From NCBI GenBank assembly GCA_963827585.1, contig CAWHCK010000027.1, forward strand, positions 52,376-116,375: DNA of 64,000 bases, given 5' to 3'. Under the pieces are notes generated by a model. It was given only the letters and a program-made list of their open reading frames with translations. It had not been told where the DNA came from and searched no databases. The stretch comes from VAZQ01 sp963827585. GTDB lineage: Bacteria; Pseudomonadota; Alphaproteobacteria; Rhizobiales; Xanthobacteraceae. Position numbers and translations under genes: made by a program. Below are positions 1 to 8,797 of the stretch, piece by piece (within the stretch, counting starts at the first letter, position 1; the number at the start of each line of letters is the position of its first letter).

Positions 1-621
1 GCGACGTTCGGAGCCGACAAGGGCGTGGAGATGCTCACGCCCGGCATCTACAGCCCGCTGATGCTGCTCACGCACAAGGGGGTCCGCTCGGTCGCCGACT
101 TCCAGGGGCAGAAGATTCGCACGCAAGGCGGCGCGCCGATCCAGGTCGAGCCGCTCAAGAAGGTCGGGGTCCTGCCGGTGTCGCTCCCGCTCGGGGAAGC
201 GCTGCCGGCGATGCAGAACCGTACCATCGACGGAATGGTTGCCGCCGCGGCCCCGTTCGTCGCCTTCAAGTACTACGATATTGCCAAGCCGATGACGTAT
301 CTGCCGGCGACGACCTTTGCTGCGCCGGTCCTGGTAAACCGCCGCTTCATGAAATCGCTGGGACCGGAGCTCGAAGCGATCGTGCGCGAGGAGTCGCGCA
401 AGGCGGAAGTCCTGTTCTCGGACTGGAACATCGCGGACATCAAGCGCGCCGAGGAGGTCTGGCGCAAGAACGGCGGCGAAATCATCACGCTCCCACCGGC
501 CGAGGCCAAGCGCTACATCGACCTGGTCACCCCGGTCGCCACGACGCTCCTCTCCGCCAATCCGAAGGTCAAGGAGGACTACGAGGCCCTGCTCGCCGCG
601 GCAGTGAAATATCGACAATAG
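1..621 (+). CDS. TRAP transporter solute-binding protein (DctP-like), 3' part
   Basis: The reading frame is open from the first base, so the N-terminus and signal peptide lie outside the window. About 206 residues are visible. They resemble the C-terminal lobe of DctP/TAXI-type periplasmic receptors: a VRSVADFQGQKIRTQGG segment, the GALPAMQNRTIDGMVAA segment that normally reads 'aLqtGvVDG', and a long terminal helix with many Lys and Glu residues. Such proteins bind carboxylates in the periplasm and deliver them to the DctQM membrane subunits. No membrane subunits follow, so they would have to lie upstream. Family assignment rests on motif memory. Confidence 0.75.
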   Translation, partial: ATFGADKGVEMLTPGIYSPLMLLTHKGVRSVADFQGQKIRTQGGAPIQVEPLKKVGVLPVSLPLGEALPAMQNRTIDGMVAAAAPFVAFKYYDIAKPMTYLPATTFAAPVLVNRRFMKSLGPELEAIVREESRKAEVLFSDWNIADIKRAEEVWRKNGGEIITLPPAEAKRYIDLVTPVATTLLSANPKVKEDYEALLAAAVKYRQ

Positions 622-650
622 CGAACCCCGCTCGCTGCGCTCACGACCCC

Positions 651-667
651 CTCCCCACAAGGGGGAG
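651..667 (+). terminator. short GC-rich hairpin after the TRAP receptor gene
   Basis: CTCCCC-acaa-GGGGGAG forms a tight stem 30 bases past the stop codon. No U-tract follows, so it is a weak terminator candidate; it may instead be a copy of the C-rich palindromes common between genes in Hyphomicrobiales. Confidence 0.35.
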
Positions 668-755
668 CGCGTTGCACGGGCGGTATCGCCACAACGCGAA
701 TCAATTGGGCGGATGTGGAGGTGAAGCTTAAATGGCAGGTCACCTGGTCAGTTAA

Positions 756-1550
756 ATGCGCTCTCTATTCCGACGCTGCGTTGCGTTTTCTCCTTTGCTG
801 CTTTTGGTTTTCCTGGTCGGCGATCAAAATATGTCCGCTCGCACCAGGATGCCCGTTGACATGCCGCGGCTCGTCCTCTGGGCATGGGACCGCGACGATG
901 ATTTGCGCTTCATCGATAATCGGGACACGGCGGTGGCCTATCTGGCCACCACAGTCGTCCTGCGTGGGGAGACTGTGTTCCTCACGCCGCGCCATAATCC
1001 GTTGACTCTGCCGAAAGGGACGCGCCTGATGGCAGTCGCGCATGTCGAGGTCGATCGCAATGACCCGCCAGTCGTGAGCGACGCTCAAGCGCGCGACTTC
1101 GCCGAGACCCTTGCCGCGTTGCACCGGAATCTCCCGGGGGAATCTCTTCAGATCGACTTCGAGGCGAAATCGTCGCAGCGCGCCTTTTTTGTGAAGGCTG
1201 TTGCGGCGTTGCGCCGGCGCCTCCCTGATGCGACGCTCTCGGCCACCGCGTTGTCATCCTGGTGCCTCAACGAACGATGGACTGAATCGCTGGCAGTGGA
1301 CGAGGTGGTCCCAATGTTTTTCCGCATGGGCCCCGATCGCCGACGTATCCGGCAGTATTTCGCCGACGGGGGAGATTTTCGGGCAGCCAACTGCCGTACC
1401 AGCATCGGCGTCGCGACCGATGAACTGCCACATGCATTACCGCCCGACCGACGCATTTACGCTTTCAGCCCGCGACGCTGGAATGCCGAAACCTACCAAA
1501 CGCTCCGCCTGAGGATACGTCAATGGTCAGATGCTTCTCGCCTCTATTGA
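756..1550 (+). CDS. DUF3142-like exported protein
   Basis: 264 residues. The N-terminus has two or three Arg followed by a hydrophobic stretch (LLLLVFLVG), which reads as a signal peptide or anchor. The body has the look of DUF3142: a LVLWAWDRDDDLRFID segment, then 'VAYLATTVVLRGETV', and a later segment around SLQIDFEAKSSQR that could be a TIM-barrel strand. Function of this family is unknown. The stop lies 28 bases inside the next gene, which also encodes an exported protein, so the two are probably co-translated and may work together at the cell envelope. Confidence 0.65.
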   Translation: MRSLFRRCVAFSPLLLLVFLVGDQNMSARTRMPVDMPRLVLWAWDRDDDLRFIDNRDTAVAYLATTVVLRGETVFLTPRHNPLTLPKGTRLMAVAHVEVDRNDPPVVSDAQARDFAETLAALHRNLPGESLQIDFEAKSSQRAFFVKAVAALRRRLPDATLSATALSSWCLNERWTESLAVDEVVPMFFRMGPDRRRIRQYFADGGDFRAANCRTSIGVATDELPHALPPDRRIYAFSPRRWNAETYQTLRLRIRQWSDASRLY

Positions 1551-3771
1551 CGCTCGCCATCCTGCTTTGGGGTCTTGCGCCCGCTGCGTGGGCGACGGGT
1601 CCGCTTTGGCCGGAAATCAGATTCTTTAGCCGTTCCGGCCAAGATCCGCAGGACGATCTTGCGTATTTCCGCGGGCGACTCGGTATCTTGCGTGCCACCT
1701 TCACCGACAATCGGCTTTACGCCGCCTACCGGATCATGCTGGGCCGGGGCTTCTCCGATGGGCAGGCTGGGCAATTGCTCGCGCGCTGTTGCGATGCTCC
1801 GGATACGCCCTCCGACTCGGTGACGAGTTGGGACGACCTGCGCACGCGCGTCCTCGGCGCAACGCCCGCCAAGCAGAACACGTCGTTCCGACAGCGGCCA
1901 GAGGAAATGCGCTTTTTTGACGTCTCATGCTTTCCGAACGCCTATCGCAATTCCGCCGTGACGCTGCGCGCGCGCATCGCCGATCACGGGGCCAACAGTC
2001 CGCTGGTGCGCGAATGGGTTATCGGCCAGGACGCCGTCCTCCTCAATTGCGAAGCAGATTCACCCGTGCCAGACGAACTGCCGAATGCGCCGACCTGGCT
2101 TAAGGCCGACCGCGCCTATCAGATTGCCGCGGCCCATTTCTATCGCCTGGACTATGCCCGCGCGGGACAGCTGTTCGCGGAGATTGGTCGCGACGGCTCC
2201 TCGCCCTGGCAGAAAGTGGCGCGCTATCTTGTTGCACGCTGCGCCGTTCACGCTGCAATCGAGGAAAAGACACCAAAGCTCATCGCCGATGCGCAGCAGG
2301 CCATCGACGCCGTCGCAACGGATCCGGACCTCGGGGAATATCGCGCCGAAGCGCCGAAATTGGCCTCGTTGCTTGCTTTCGCGACCCGCCCGCGGGAACG
2401 GGCGCCGGAGCTGGAACGGGCGCTGCTTGCTCCCGACTTGTCTCCTGCGCTTGCCGTCGAGCTGCGTGACTTCTTGCTCTTGGAGCGGACCGGCACGCGC
2501 TACACGGATCTCGGAGCGTGGATTTACGACATCAACGTTCTGACCGTTGATGGTCGCGAACCAGACGTGACCGCGGCCAAGGCGGACGCGCTGAGCCGAT
2601 GGCGCGAGACGCGTAGTTTGCCGTGGCTTGTCGTCGCGCTGATGCATCTGGCGCCCGGCGACAACGATGTCGCGGCTGCGATAGCCGCTTCACGCGCGAT
2701 CGAGGCGAGTTCGCCCGCATATTACACGCTGGCCTGGAATCGCCTGCGCCTGCTCATCGGCGAGGATAAGCAAGAGGAAGCCCGTGCCGAGCTCGACCAA
2801 CTCCTCGACGGGCGCCCGCTGCCGGCGGGGGTTGAAAATCTGATGCGCTATCACCGGATGAAGCTTGCTCGAGACCTCGACGAATTTCTGGGTTCCGCGC
2901 TGCGACGCGGCGAATTCGTGATGTACCTCCCCGACCCAAAGACCAAACTCGACGCAACGGCGCTGCCTTTGAAGTCGACGAACTTGTCCAGCGACGTGGC
3001 CCCGAACCTCAAGTGGCGAACGGAGTTGTTTCAGCAAAATGCGCGATATTTCGATGAGGATGCGACGGGAGTTCTGTCGTTCTTCATGCCGCTGCCGATG
3101 ATGGCGCGTGCAGCGCTCTCCGACCGACTACCGCCCAATATGCAGCGAGATGTGGCGCTTGCGGTCTGGACGCGTGCGGTGCTGCTCGAAGATGGCGAAA
3201 TTGCCAATTCCATCGCACCCATCGTCGCGCGTTATTTTCCGCAATACCGCGCGAGCTGGAAAGCCTATCAGGGCGCCGCCACGCTGCAGCAAAAAAACTG
3301 GAAGCGGCGCTGCTACTCCTCCGGCTGCCCGGCGCAAGTCCCTGGCTCGCTTCCGGGCTTGGCTTCCCTTACATGCGCGACCGTATTGGGATGGTTGGAC
3401 CACGCTGGTGGGAGTTGGAAGATCAAGACGCACCCGCCGATGAACCCAGAGTCACTTTTTGCGAGGACTGCGGCCTTCCAATGCAATTTGCCGCGCCGCC
3501 ATTCGTCACGTCCGAGGATCGCGTGCGCGCGCGCAATGAGGTCGCACGCTTGCGCCAACTTCCCGGAGCACCCGCCTATCTCGGGGCCATCATTCTGCCC
3601 TGGGCAGATGCACATCCCCGGGATCCCCGGGTGCCTGAGGCGCTCCACCTCGTGGTGCGGGCAACACAATACGGACAAACCCATACTGAGACGTCGAAGG
3701 CAGCCTACTTGCTTCTCCACAATCGCTATCGCCGCAATCCCTGGACGTTGAAAACACCCTATTGGTTTTGA
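1523..3771 (+). CDS. Large exported repeat-rich protein of unknown function, with a -1 frameshift at an A7 run
   Basis: ATG overlaps the end of the DUF3142 gene. A signal peptide (LLTLAILLWGLAPAAWA) is followed by an alpha-helical, TPR-like body (for example 'KADRAYQIAAAHFYRLDYARAGQLFAEIG'-type repeats). The initial frame runs into unrelated sequence after about residue 592. Switching to the -1 frame at 3290-3298 (CAA AAA AAC) restores a sensible protein through EAALLLLRLPGASPW and a CEDCGLPMQF cysteine pair to a stop at 3771, giving about 749 residues. The site contains A AAA AAC, a classic -1 slippery heptamer, but one missing A in a homopolymer explains it equally well. The family is not recognised by me. 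Confidence 0.7.
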
Positions 3772-3825
3772 CTGACTGGGGATGGGGCGTGAGCGTGCTT
3801 GTCCTCCGCGCGACAACGAGGAGCC

Positions 3826-4936
3826 TCAAGGCACGATGACGTAGTTGCTGAAGCCGCCGTTGCGGTTCTGCAGCCCGGAAATGGCGCGGTTGACGTCGGC
3901 TAGCGGAAAGCGCTGGTGCTCGAAGACGGAGAGATCGAGCAGCCGCGCCCGCGCCAGCTCCGCCATCTCCTGGCCTTGCGCCGCCGTGAACCAGTTGGAG
4001 CCGATCAGCTGGATCTGCTCGTCCATGAGCCAATGCACGTCGACGGGAACTGGCTCGGCCACCGCCCCGACATTGACCGCGCGGCCACCGCGCCGGACCG
4101 CGCGCAACGAGTTCGAGCATGGTGGACGCGGGCGAGCCCGGCCCCAGCGCGCTGATCATGAAATCGACGCCCTCCCCGCCGGTGAGCCGCTTGGCCCATG
4201 GGGCGGTCGCGCCGTCGTCCAACGCGTGCACCTCGATGCGGTCGGGCGCCAGCGCCTTGACGCGGTCGAGCAGCGGCCGGTTGCGGCCGGTCCCGAGGAT
4301 GCGGGTGATGCCCATGGCGAGGCCGATGAGCGCCGCGCCGAGCCCGAGCGTGCCGCTGATGCCATCGATCAGCATGGACTGGCCGGCGACCGCGTTCGCC
4401 TTCTTCATCGCGCCATAGGAGGTGCCGAGATAGCCGAAGCGCGCGGCCTGCTCGAAGGTGACATTGTCCGGAAGCTTGACCAAGGCGTATTGCGGCGCGG
4501 TCATGAATTCGCAGAAGCCACCGTAGGGATAAAGGTCGTAGACCTTCTGCGAGTTGGGCCCGAACCCGAAATAGCCGTTGAAGGTGAAGTAGCGGCAGCG
4601 CGTGCGCTCGCCCGACCGGCACATCTGGCACGCGCCGCACGAGCGCAGCGGGTTGACATAGACCCGCTCGCCCGGCTTCACGTCGAGCACCTGGCTGCCG
4701 ACCTCGACCACGACGCCGGCGGGGTCGAGCCCGAAAATGGCCGGCAGCTTGGGCAACGGCAGGTGCGGGAACCATTTCGTCCAGTTGGCGAGCACGTTGC
4801 CGAGATTGGGCACCATGCCGCAGGCCTTGACCTCGACCAGCACGTCGGTCGAGCCGGGTTTCGGCACCGCGATCGTATCGATCGACATCGGTCCGCCGAC
4901 TGCGTGCATGCGCGCCGCGCGCATCGTTGCAGGCAT
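3826..4936 (-). pseudogene. Zinc-dependent alcohol dehydrogenase (MDR superfamily), one frameshift
   Basis: Starts at 4936 (MPATMRAARMHAVGG) with GGGGGAAAG five bases upstream. It shows the GroES-like domain, the structural-zinc cluster CGACQMCRSGERTRC, and the Rossmann region around GISGTLGLGAALIGLAMG. The frame is lost near 4095-4108, inside a GC-alternating tract after STMLELVAR. It resumes in another frame as RAVRRGGRAVNVGAVAEP and runs to a normal MDR C-terminus at 3826. Loss of a GC dinucleotide would explain it. The full product would be about 370 residues. The gene is divergent from the acyl-CoA dehydrogenase pair, so oxidation of an alcohol intermediate in the same pathway is plausible. 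It may be intact in the real genome. Confidence 0.8.
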
Positions 4937-5170
4937 GATCTTTCCCCCTCGCCTCGCTAAGTTGAGGGTATCCCCTCTCCTGCGATCAGCGCGTCGAGTG
5001 TGACTACCAAGGCCCGCGAGCCGCGTCCATACGGGCGCACTCACTTACGTGCCGCGGTGATCTATGCTTGAGTTGGGCCGCTCGTCTGTGGCATGCGCCA
5101 ATGGCGCGACCGCAGATCGGAGCGCATCGAGTTCGACCCGCTTCCACCATCCTGCGCCGGGACCAACGCC

Positions 5171-6313
5171 GTGGACCTTCGATACGACAGCGAGCACGCC
5201 ATCCTACGCGGCAGCGTCGAAAAATTCCTGAGCGAGCGCTACGACTACCGCACCTTCCAAAAGATCGCCGACAGCGAGGCGGGCTTTAGTCCCGAGATTT
5301 GGGCCGAGTTTGCGCAGCTCGGTTGGCTCGGCCTGCCCTTTGCCCTTGAGGATGGCGGCAGCGGCGGTGGCCCGGTCGAGCTCGGTATTCTCATGGAGAC
5401 GTTTGGCAAGCATCTCGTCGTGGAGCCTTATCTGGCGACCGTGGTGCTGGGCGGGGGCCTGATCGCGGCCTTGGGCTCGGCGGCCGAACGTCGGGCGATG
5501 CTGCCGGACCTGATTGCCGGAAATTGCCGCCTCGCGTTCGCTCACGAGGATGCCGGCACGCCGACGCAGGCGCGGCGTGTACCCGCGGGATACGTGCTGC
5601 AAGGCGGCAAGAAGACCGTGCTCGGCGGTCCCATAGCGGACACGCTCCTGGTCTCGGCAAGGCTCGGTGACGGTCGCACTGGAATTTTCGTGCTGCCTCG
5701 GCAAACGCCCGGGCTTACCGTGCGGCCCTACCGCATGATCGATGGCGCGCGCGCCGCCGATGTGGATCTCACCGAGGTTGCAGTGCCCGCCTCCGCCCTC
5801 CTCGGCGGCAACGAGGACGCCGCAGGCGCGATCGAGACGGTGCTTCATCACGCCATAGCCGCACTGTCGGCCGATGCGGTCGGTGCAATCAGTGCCATGG
5901 TCAAGGCAACGGTCGACTACGCCAAGACGCGCGTGCAGTTCGGCCAGCCGCTCGCCAGCTTCCAGGCGCTGCAGCACCGCATGGTGCGCATCAGGATCAA
6001 GGAGGAGGAGGCGCGCGCCGCCAGCCTGTTCGCCACGCTCAGCCTCGACGGTACCGCGCAGGCGCGGGCGCGCGCCATCTCCGGCGCCAAGGCCAAGATC
6101 GGACGCTGCGCGCGCTCCGTGCACCAGGAGGCGATCCAGCTGCACGGCGCCATCGGCACCACCGACGAGCTGCCGCTCGGCGGCTACGCCAAGCGGCTGA
6201 TCGCCTATGAAATCCTGTTCGGCTCGACCCGCGAGCATCTGCGCCGCTACGGCGCCATCATCGCCGACCCGCAAGTCGCAGCCGCAGGCCTGCTGCTGGC
6301 GCCGGCGAATTAG
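5171..6313 (+). CDS. Acyl-CoA dehydrogenase, subunit lacking the usual base
   Basis: About 380 residues. I start at GTG 5171 (DLRYDSEHAILRGSVEKFL), since the 26 residues upstream in frame do not look like this family. The three-domain ACAD fold is visible: N-terminal helices with 'WAEFAQLGWLGLPFALEDGG', a beta domain, and a C-terminal helical domain with VQFGQPLASFQALQHRM and HQEAIQLHGAIGTTDELPLG. At the MCAD Glu376 position the sequence reads YEILFGSTREHLRRY, with no Glu. Such subunits pair with a catalytic partner in heteromeric dehydrogenases of the FadE28-FadE29 / ChsE1-ChsE2 type. The next gene is the likely partner. Confidence 0.85.
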   Translation: MDLRYDSEHAILRGSVEKFLSERYDYRTFQKIADSEAGFSPEIWAEFAQLGWLGLPFALEDGGSGGGPVELGILMETFGKHLVVEPYLATVVLGGGLIAALGSAAERRAMLPDLIAGNCRLAFAHEDAGTPTQARRVPAGYVLQGGKKTVLGGPIADTLLVSARLGDGRTGIFVLPRQTPGLTVRPYRMIDGARAADVDLTEVAVPASALLGGNEDAAGAIETVLHHAIAALSADAVGAISAMVKATVDYAKTRVQFGQPLASFQALQHRMVRIRIKEEEARAASLFATLSLDGTAQARARAISGAKAKIGRCARSVHQEAIQLHGAIGTTDELPLGGYAKRLIAYEILFGSTREHLRRYGAIIADPQVAAAGLLLAPAN

Positions 6314-6344
6314 GAGTCATGCCGTGGACCGGATGATCGGATCA

Positions 6345-6488
6345 GTAGGGTGGGCATTGCGCGCGCTCAGGTCGATGGATTGCGTGGGCATCGCAAGCGC
6401 AATGTCCACGCGTCAGTTGCGTGGGCAAAATCGCTCGCAATCTCGGTGCAAAATGCCACTCCTCGGCGAGCGATTTTGTCCACCCTAC
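6345..6488. repeat. Palindromic intergenic element between the two dehydrogenase genes
   Basis: Bounded by GTAGGGTGG and CCACCCTAC. Inside are two imperfect hairpins: GCGTGGGCATCGC facing GCAATGTCCACGC, and a stronger one pairing 6421-6437 (GTGGGCAAAATCGCTCG) with 6467-6483 (one mismatch in 17). It resembles REP-like sequences of Hyphomicrobiales. As part of the mRNA it could stabilise the upstream transcript or reduce read-through. Confidence 0.65.
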
Positions 6489-6515
6489 GTGTCTGCGGAT
6501 TAGGGAGACACCCCT

Positions 6516-7701
6516 TTGGATCTCTTGCTCAGCCCCGACGATCTCACCTTCCGCGACGAGGTGCGGCGCTTTCTCGCCGATAACGTTTCGCCCGGCACGC
6601 GGCGCGCGATGGATCTCACCACCGCCTTCCTCGCCGACCCCGCGGTGATGCGCGACTTTCACCGCGCGCTCCATCGCAGGGGCTGGTCGGTGCCGCATTG
6701 GCCGCTCGAGCATGGTGGTACCAGTTGGACGCCGGTGCAGCGCTACATCTTCGATCTCGAATGCGGCCGCGCCGGCGCCGCCATCTACAATGCGTCCGGC
6801 TCGCATTTCGTCGGGCCCGTGATCATTCATTACGGGACGCAGGAACAGAAGGAGAAGTATCTGCCGCGCATCCGCTCGGGCGAGGACTATTGGGCGCAGG
6901 GCTATTCCGAGCCGGGCTCGGGCTCCGATCTGGCCTCGCTCAAGACCAAAGCCGAATCCGACGGCGACGACTACGTCGTGACCGGCCAGAAGATCTGGAC
7001 CACCAACGCCCACCACGCCAATTGCCTGTTCGCGCTGGTGCGCACCTCCACGACGGGCAAGCGGCAGGAAGGCATCACCTTCCTGCTCATCGACATGGAC
7101 ACGCCCGGCGTCAGCGTGCGCCCCATCATCGGCAACGGCGGCGACCACGAATTCAACGAGGTGTTCTTCGATCGCGCGCGGATCCCGAAGTCGAACCGCA
7201 TCGGCGAGGAGAACAAGGGCTGGGAGGTCGCCAAGTATCTCTTGGAATTCGAGCGCGGCGGCAGGTCATTGGCCGGCCAGGTGCGCGCGCAGTTTGCCAG
7301 GCTCGTGCAGCTGACGGGCGCGCGCTGCCCCGACGACGCGAGCATCCGCACCCGCCTGGCCGAGATCGGCACCGACCTCGACGCCATGGAGATGATCGAC
7401 ATTTCCATGCTCTCGGCGCAGCAGGCCGGCGCCAATCCCGGACCGGTCTCCTCGCTGCTCAAGCTGCGCTGGAGCGAGATCCGCCAGTCGATCGACGAGC
7501 TCGCCATGGACGCCATCGGCGAGGACGCGCTCGCCTGGCGTCCCGAGCGGCCGTTCTATGAAACGTTGCAGTTACCGCCCGAGGAGGAAGAGAGTTCTGG
7601 CCGTCACGCCGCGCTACCTCAATTCGCGCGCCTTCACCATCATGGGCGGGACGTCGGAGATTCAGACCAATATTCTCGCCAAGTCGCTGGTGGGATTGTA
7701 G
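6516..7701 (+). CDS. Acyl-CoA dehydrogenase, probable catalytic subunit; +1 frameshift near the C-terminus
   Basis: TTG start at 6516, giving the typical MDLLLSPDDLTFRDEVRRFL N-terminus after 'TTAGGGAGA'. Substrate and FAD motifs include WAQGYSEPGSGSDLASLKT and VTGQKIWTTNAHHANCLF. The initial frame departs at about 7590 (gaggaagagagttctgg). Skipping one base restores VLAVTPRYLNSRAFTIMGG followed by TSEIQTNILAKSLVGL and a stop at 7701, for about 394 residues. MCAD Glu376 is replaced (MGGT), but E246 in the LEFERGG helix lies where IVD and the FadE26/FadE29-type subunits carry their base. With the preceding gene it would form an alpha2beta2 dehydrogenase. Confidence 0.85.
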
Positions 7702-7900
7702 GTCCGGCGGTCAACTGCATCGACAGCTTCCGGACCTGCCGCCAAAATTGTACGGCAGGACAGAGCGATAAAGCCGGTCGGAAGGGTGTGGCGACATGAT
7801 GCCGTAAAAGGAGAGGCGCACATACAACTGCCCACTTTCCGGAAAATGCTCGGAGCGGCGCTCGCTCGCGCAGGGCGCGCGGCCGGGATATAGTGCCATC

Positions 7901-8644
7901 GTGCACCTCAATATCGTCAATCCCAATACGTCGGCAGCGATGACCCGGATCATCGCGGCGGCGGCCGCCAAGGTGGCCCGGCCAAGCACCACCATCCGCG
8001 TGGTCGAGTCGGCGTTCGGGCCGGCCTCGATCGAGGGCTTCTACGATGACGCGTTCGCTGTGCCCGGCCTGCTGGCGCGGGTCGCCGAGGGCGAGGCTGC
8101 GTGCGTCGATGGCCATGTCATCGCCTGCTTCGACGACACCGGCCTCGACGCGGCGCGGGCGCTAGCCAATGCGCCGGTGGTGGGCGTCGGCGAAGCCGCG
8201 TTCCACATGGCCAGCCTGCTCTGCCATCGCTTCGCCGTCGTCACTACGCTCTCGCGCTCGATCCCGGTGATCGAGCACAACCTCCGCCGCTATGGCCTCG
8301 ACCGCCGGTGCGCTCGTGTGCGCGCCACCGACGTTCCGGTGCTCGCCCTGGACGATCCGAGCTCGAACGCGCGCGCCCGCATCGGTGATGAGATCGCCCG
8401 TGCGCTCGACGAGGACGGCGCTGACGCGATCGTGCTCGGTTGTGCGGGCATGGCCGACCTCGCCGCCTCTTTGTCCAGGGAGTTCGGCGTGCCGGTTGTG
8501 GACGGTGTTGCCGCCGCGGTGGCGCTGGCGGAGGGGCTTGCAGCGCTCGGGCTCTCTACCTCGCGCCGTGGCGGCTATGCACGCCCGCTCTCGAAGGACT
8601 ATTCCGGCATCTTCGCGCCGTTCTCCCCAAGCGATGAGGCCTAG
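7901..8644 (+). CDS. Asp/Glu/hydantoin racemase family protein
   Basis: 247 residues from GTG at 7901. The N-terminal INVNPNTS-type motif (IVNPNTSAAMT) is typical of hydantoin/allantoin racemases. Both expected catalytic cysteines are present: C76 in IACFDDTGLDAAR and C181 in VLGCAGMADL. Enzymes of this family epimerise hydantoins, allantoin or acidic amino acids by two-base proton transfer. It precedes a peptide-type ABC importer and an amidase, so the imported compound is probably a chiral amide or cyclic ureide. The real substrate is not decided by sequence. Confidence 0.85.
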   Translation: MHLNIVNPNTSAAMTRIIAAAAAKVARPSTTIRVVESAFGPASIEGFYDDAFAVPGLLARVAEGEAACVDGHVIACFDDTGLDAARALANAPVVGVGEAAFHMASLLCHRFAVVTTLSRSIPVIEHNLRRYGLDRRCARVRATDVPVLALDDPSSNARARIGDEIARALDEDGADAIVLGCAGMADLAASLSREFGVPVVDGVAAAVALAEGLAALGLSTSRRGGYARPLSKDYSGIFAPFSPSDEA

Positions 8645-8660
8645 GCGTGGCAAGCGCTCT

Positions 8661-8689
8661 TGCCTAAGCTATAGGCATTTCCTGCCTAT
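8661..8689. promoter_or_regulatory. Three TGCCTA half-sites upstream of the importer operon
   Basis: TGCCTA-agc-TATAGGCA-tttcc-TGCCTAT: the outer pair ATAGGCA/TGCCTAT is a perfect 7-bp inverted repeat with a 5-base spacer, and the first half-site makes a second overlapping inverted repeat. No U-tract follows. It lies about 110 bases before the solute-binding protein start, a position that suits a regulator-binding operator. Confidence 0.4.
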
Positions 8690-8797
8690 CGGCCGGCCGG
8701 TTCAAGGCAGAGTCGCCGATGCTCGCCGGATTACACGTGCCGAGCGGTTGGCACGGTCCTTGAAAATGGAAGTCGTCGTCTCAACTGGGAGGCAATG

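Noticed and set aside
3845..4960. Long plus-strand open frame opposite the alcohol dehydrogenase
   Set aside because: High-GC antisense shadow: Arg/Ala/His-rich, no family features, while the minus strand reads a clear MDR enzyme.
5204..6274. Long minus-strand open frame opposite the first acyl-CoA dehydrogenase
   Set aside because: Antisense shadow with no motifs; the plus strand is a full ACAD.
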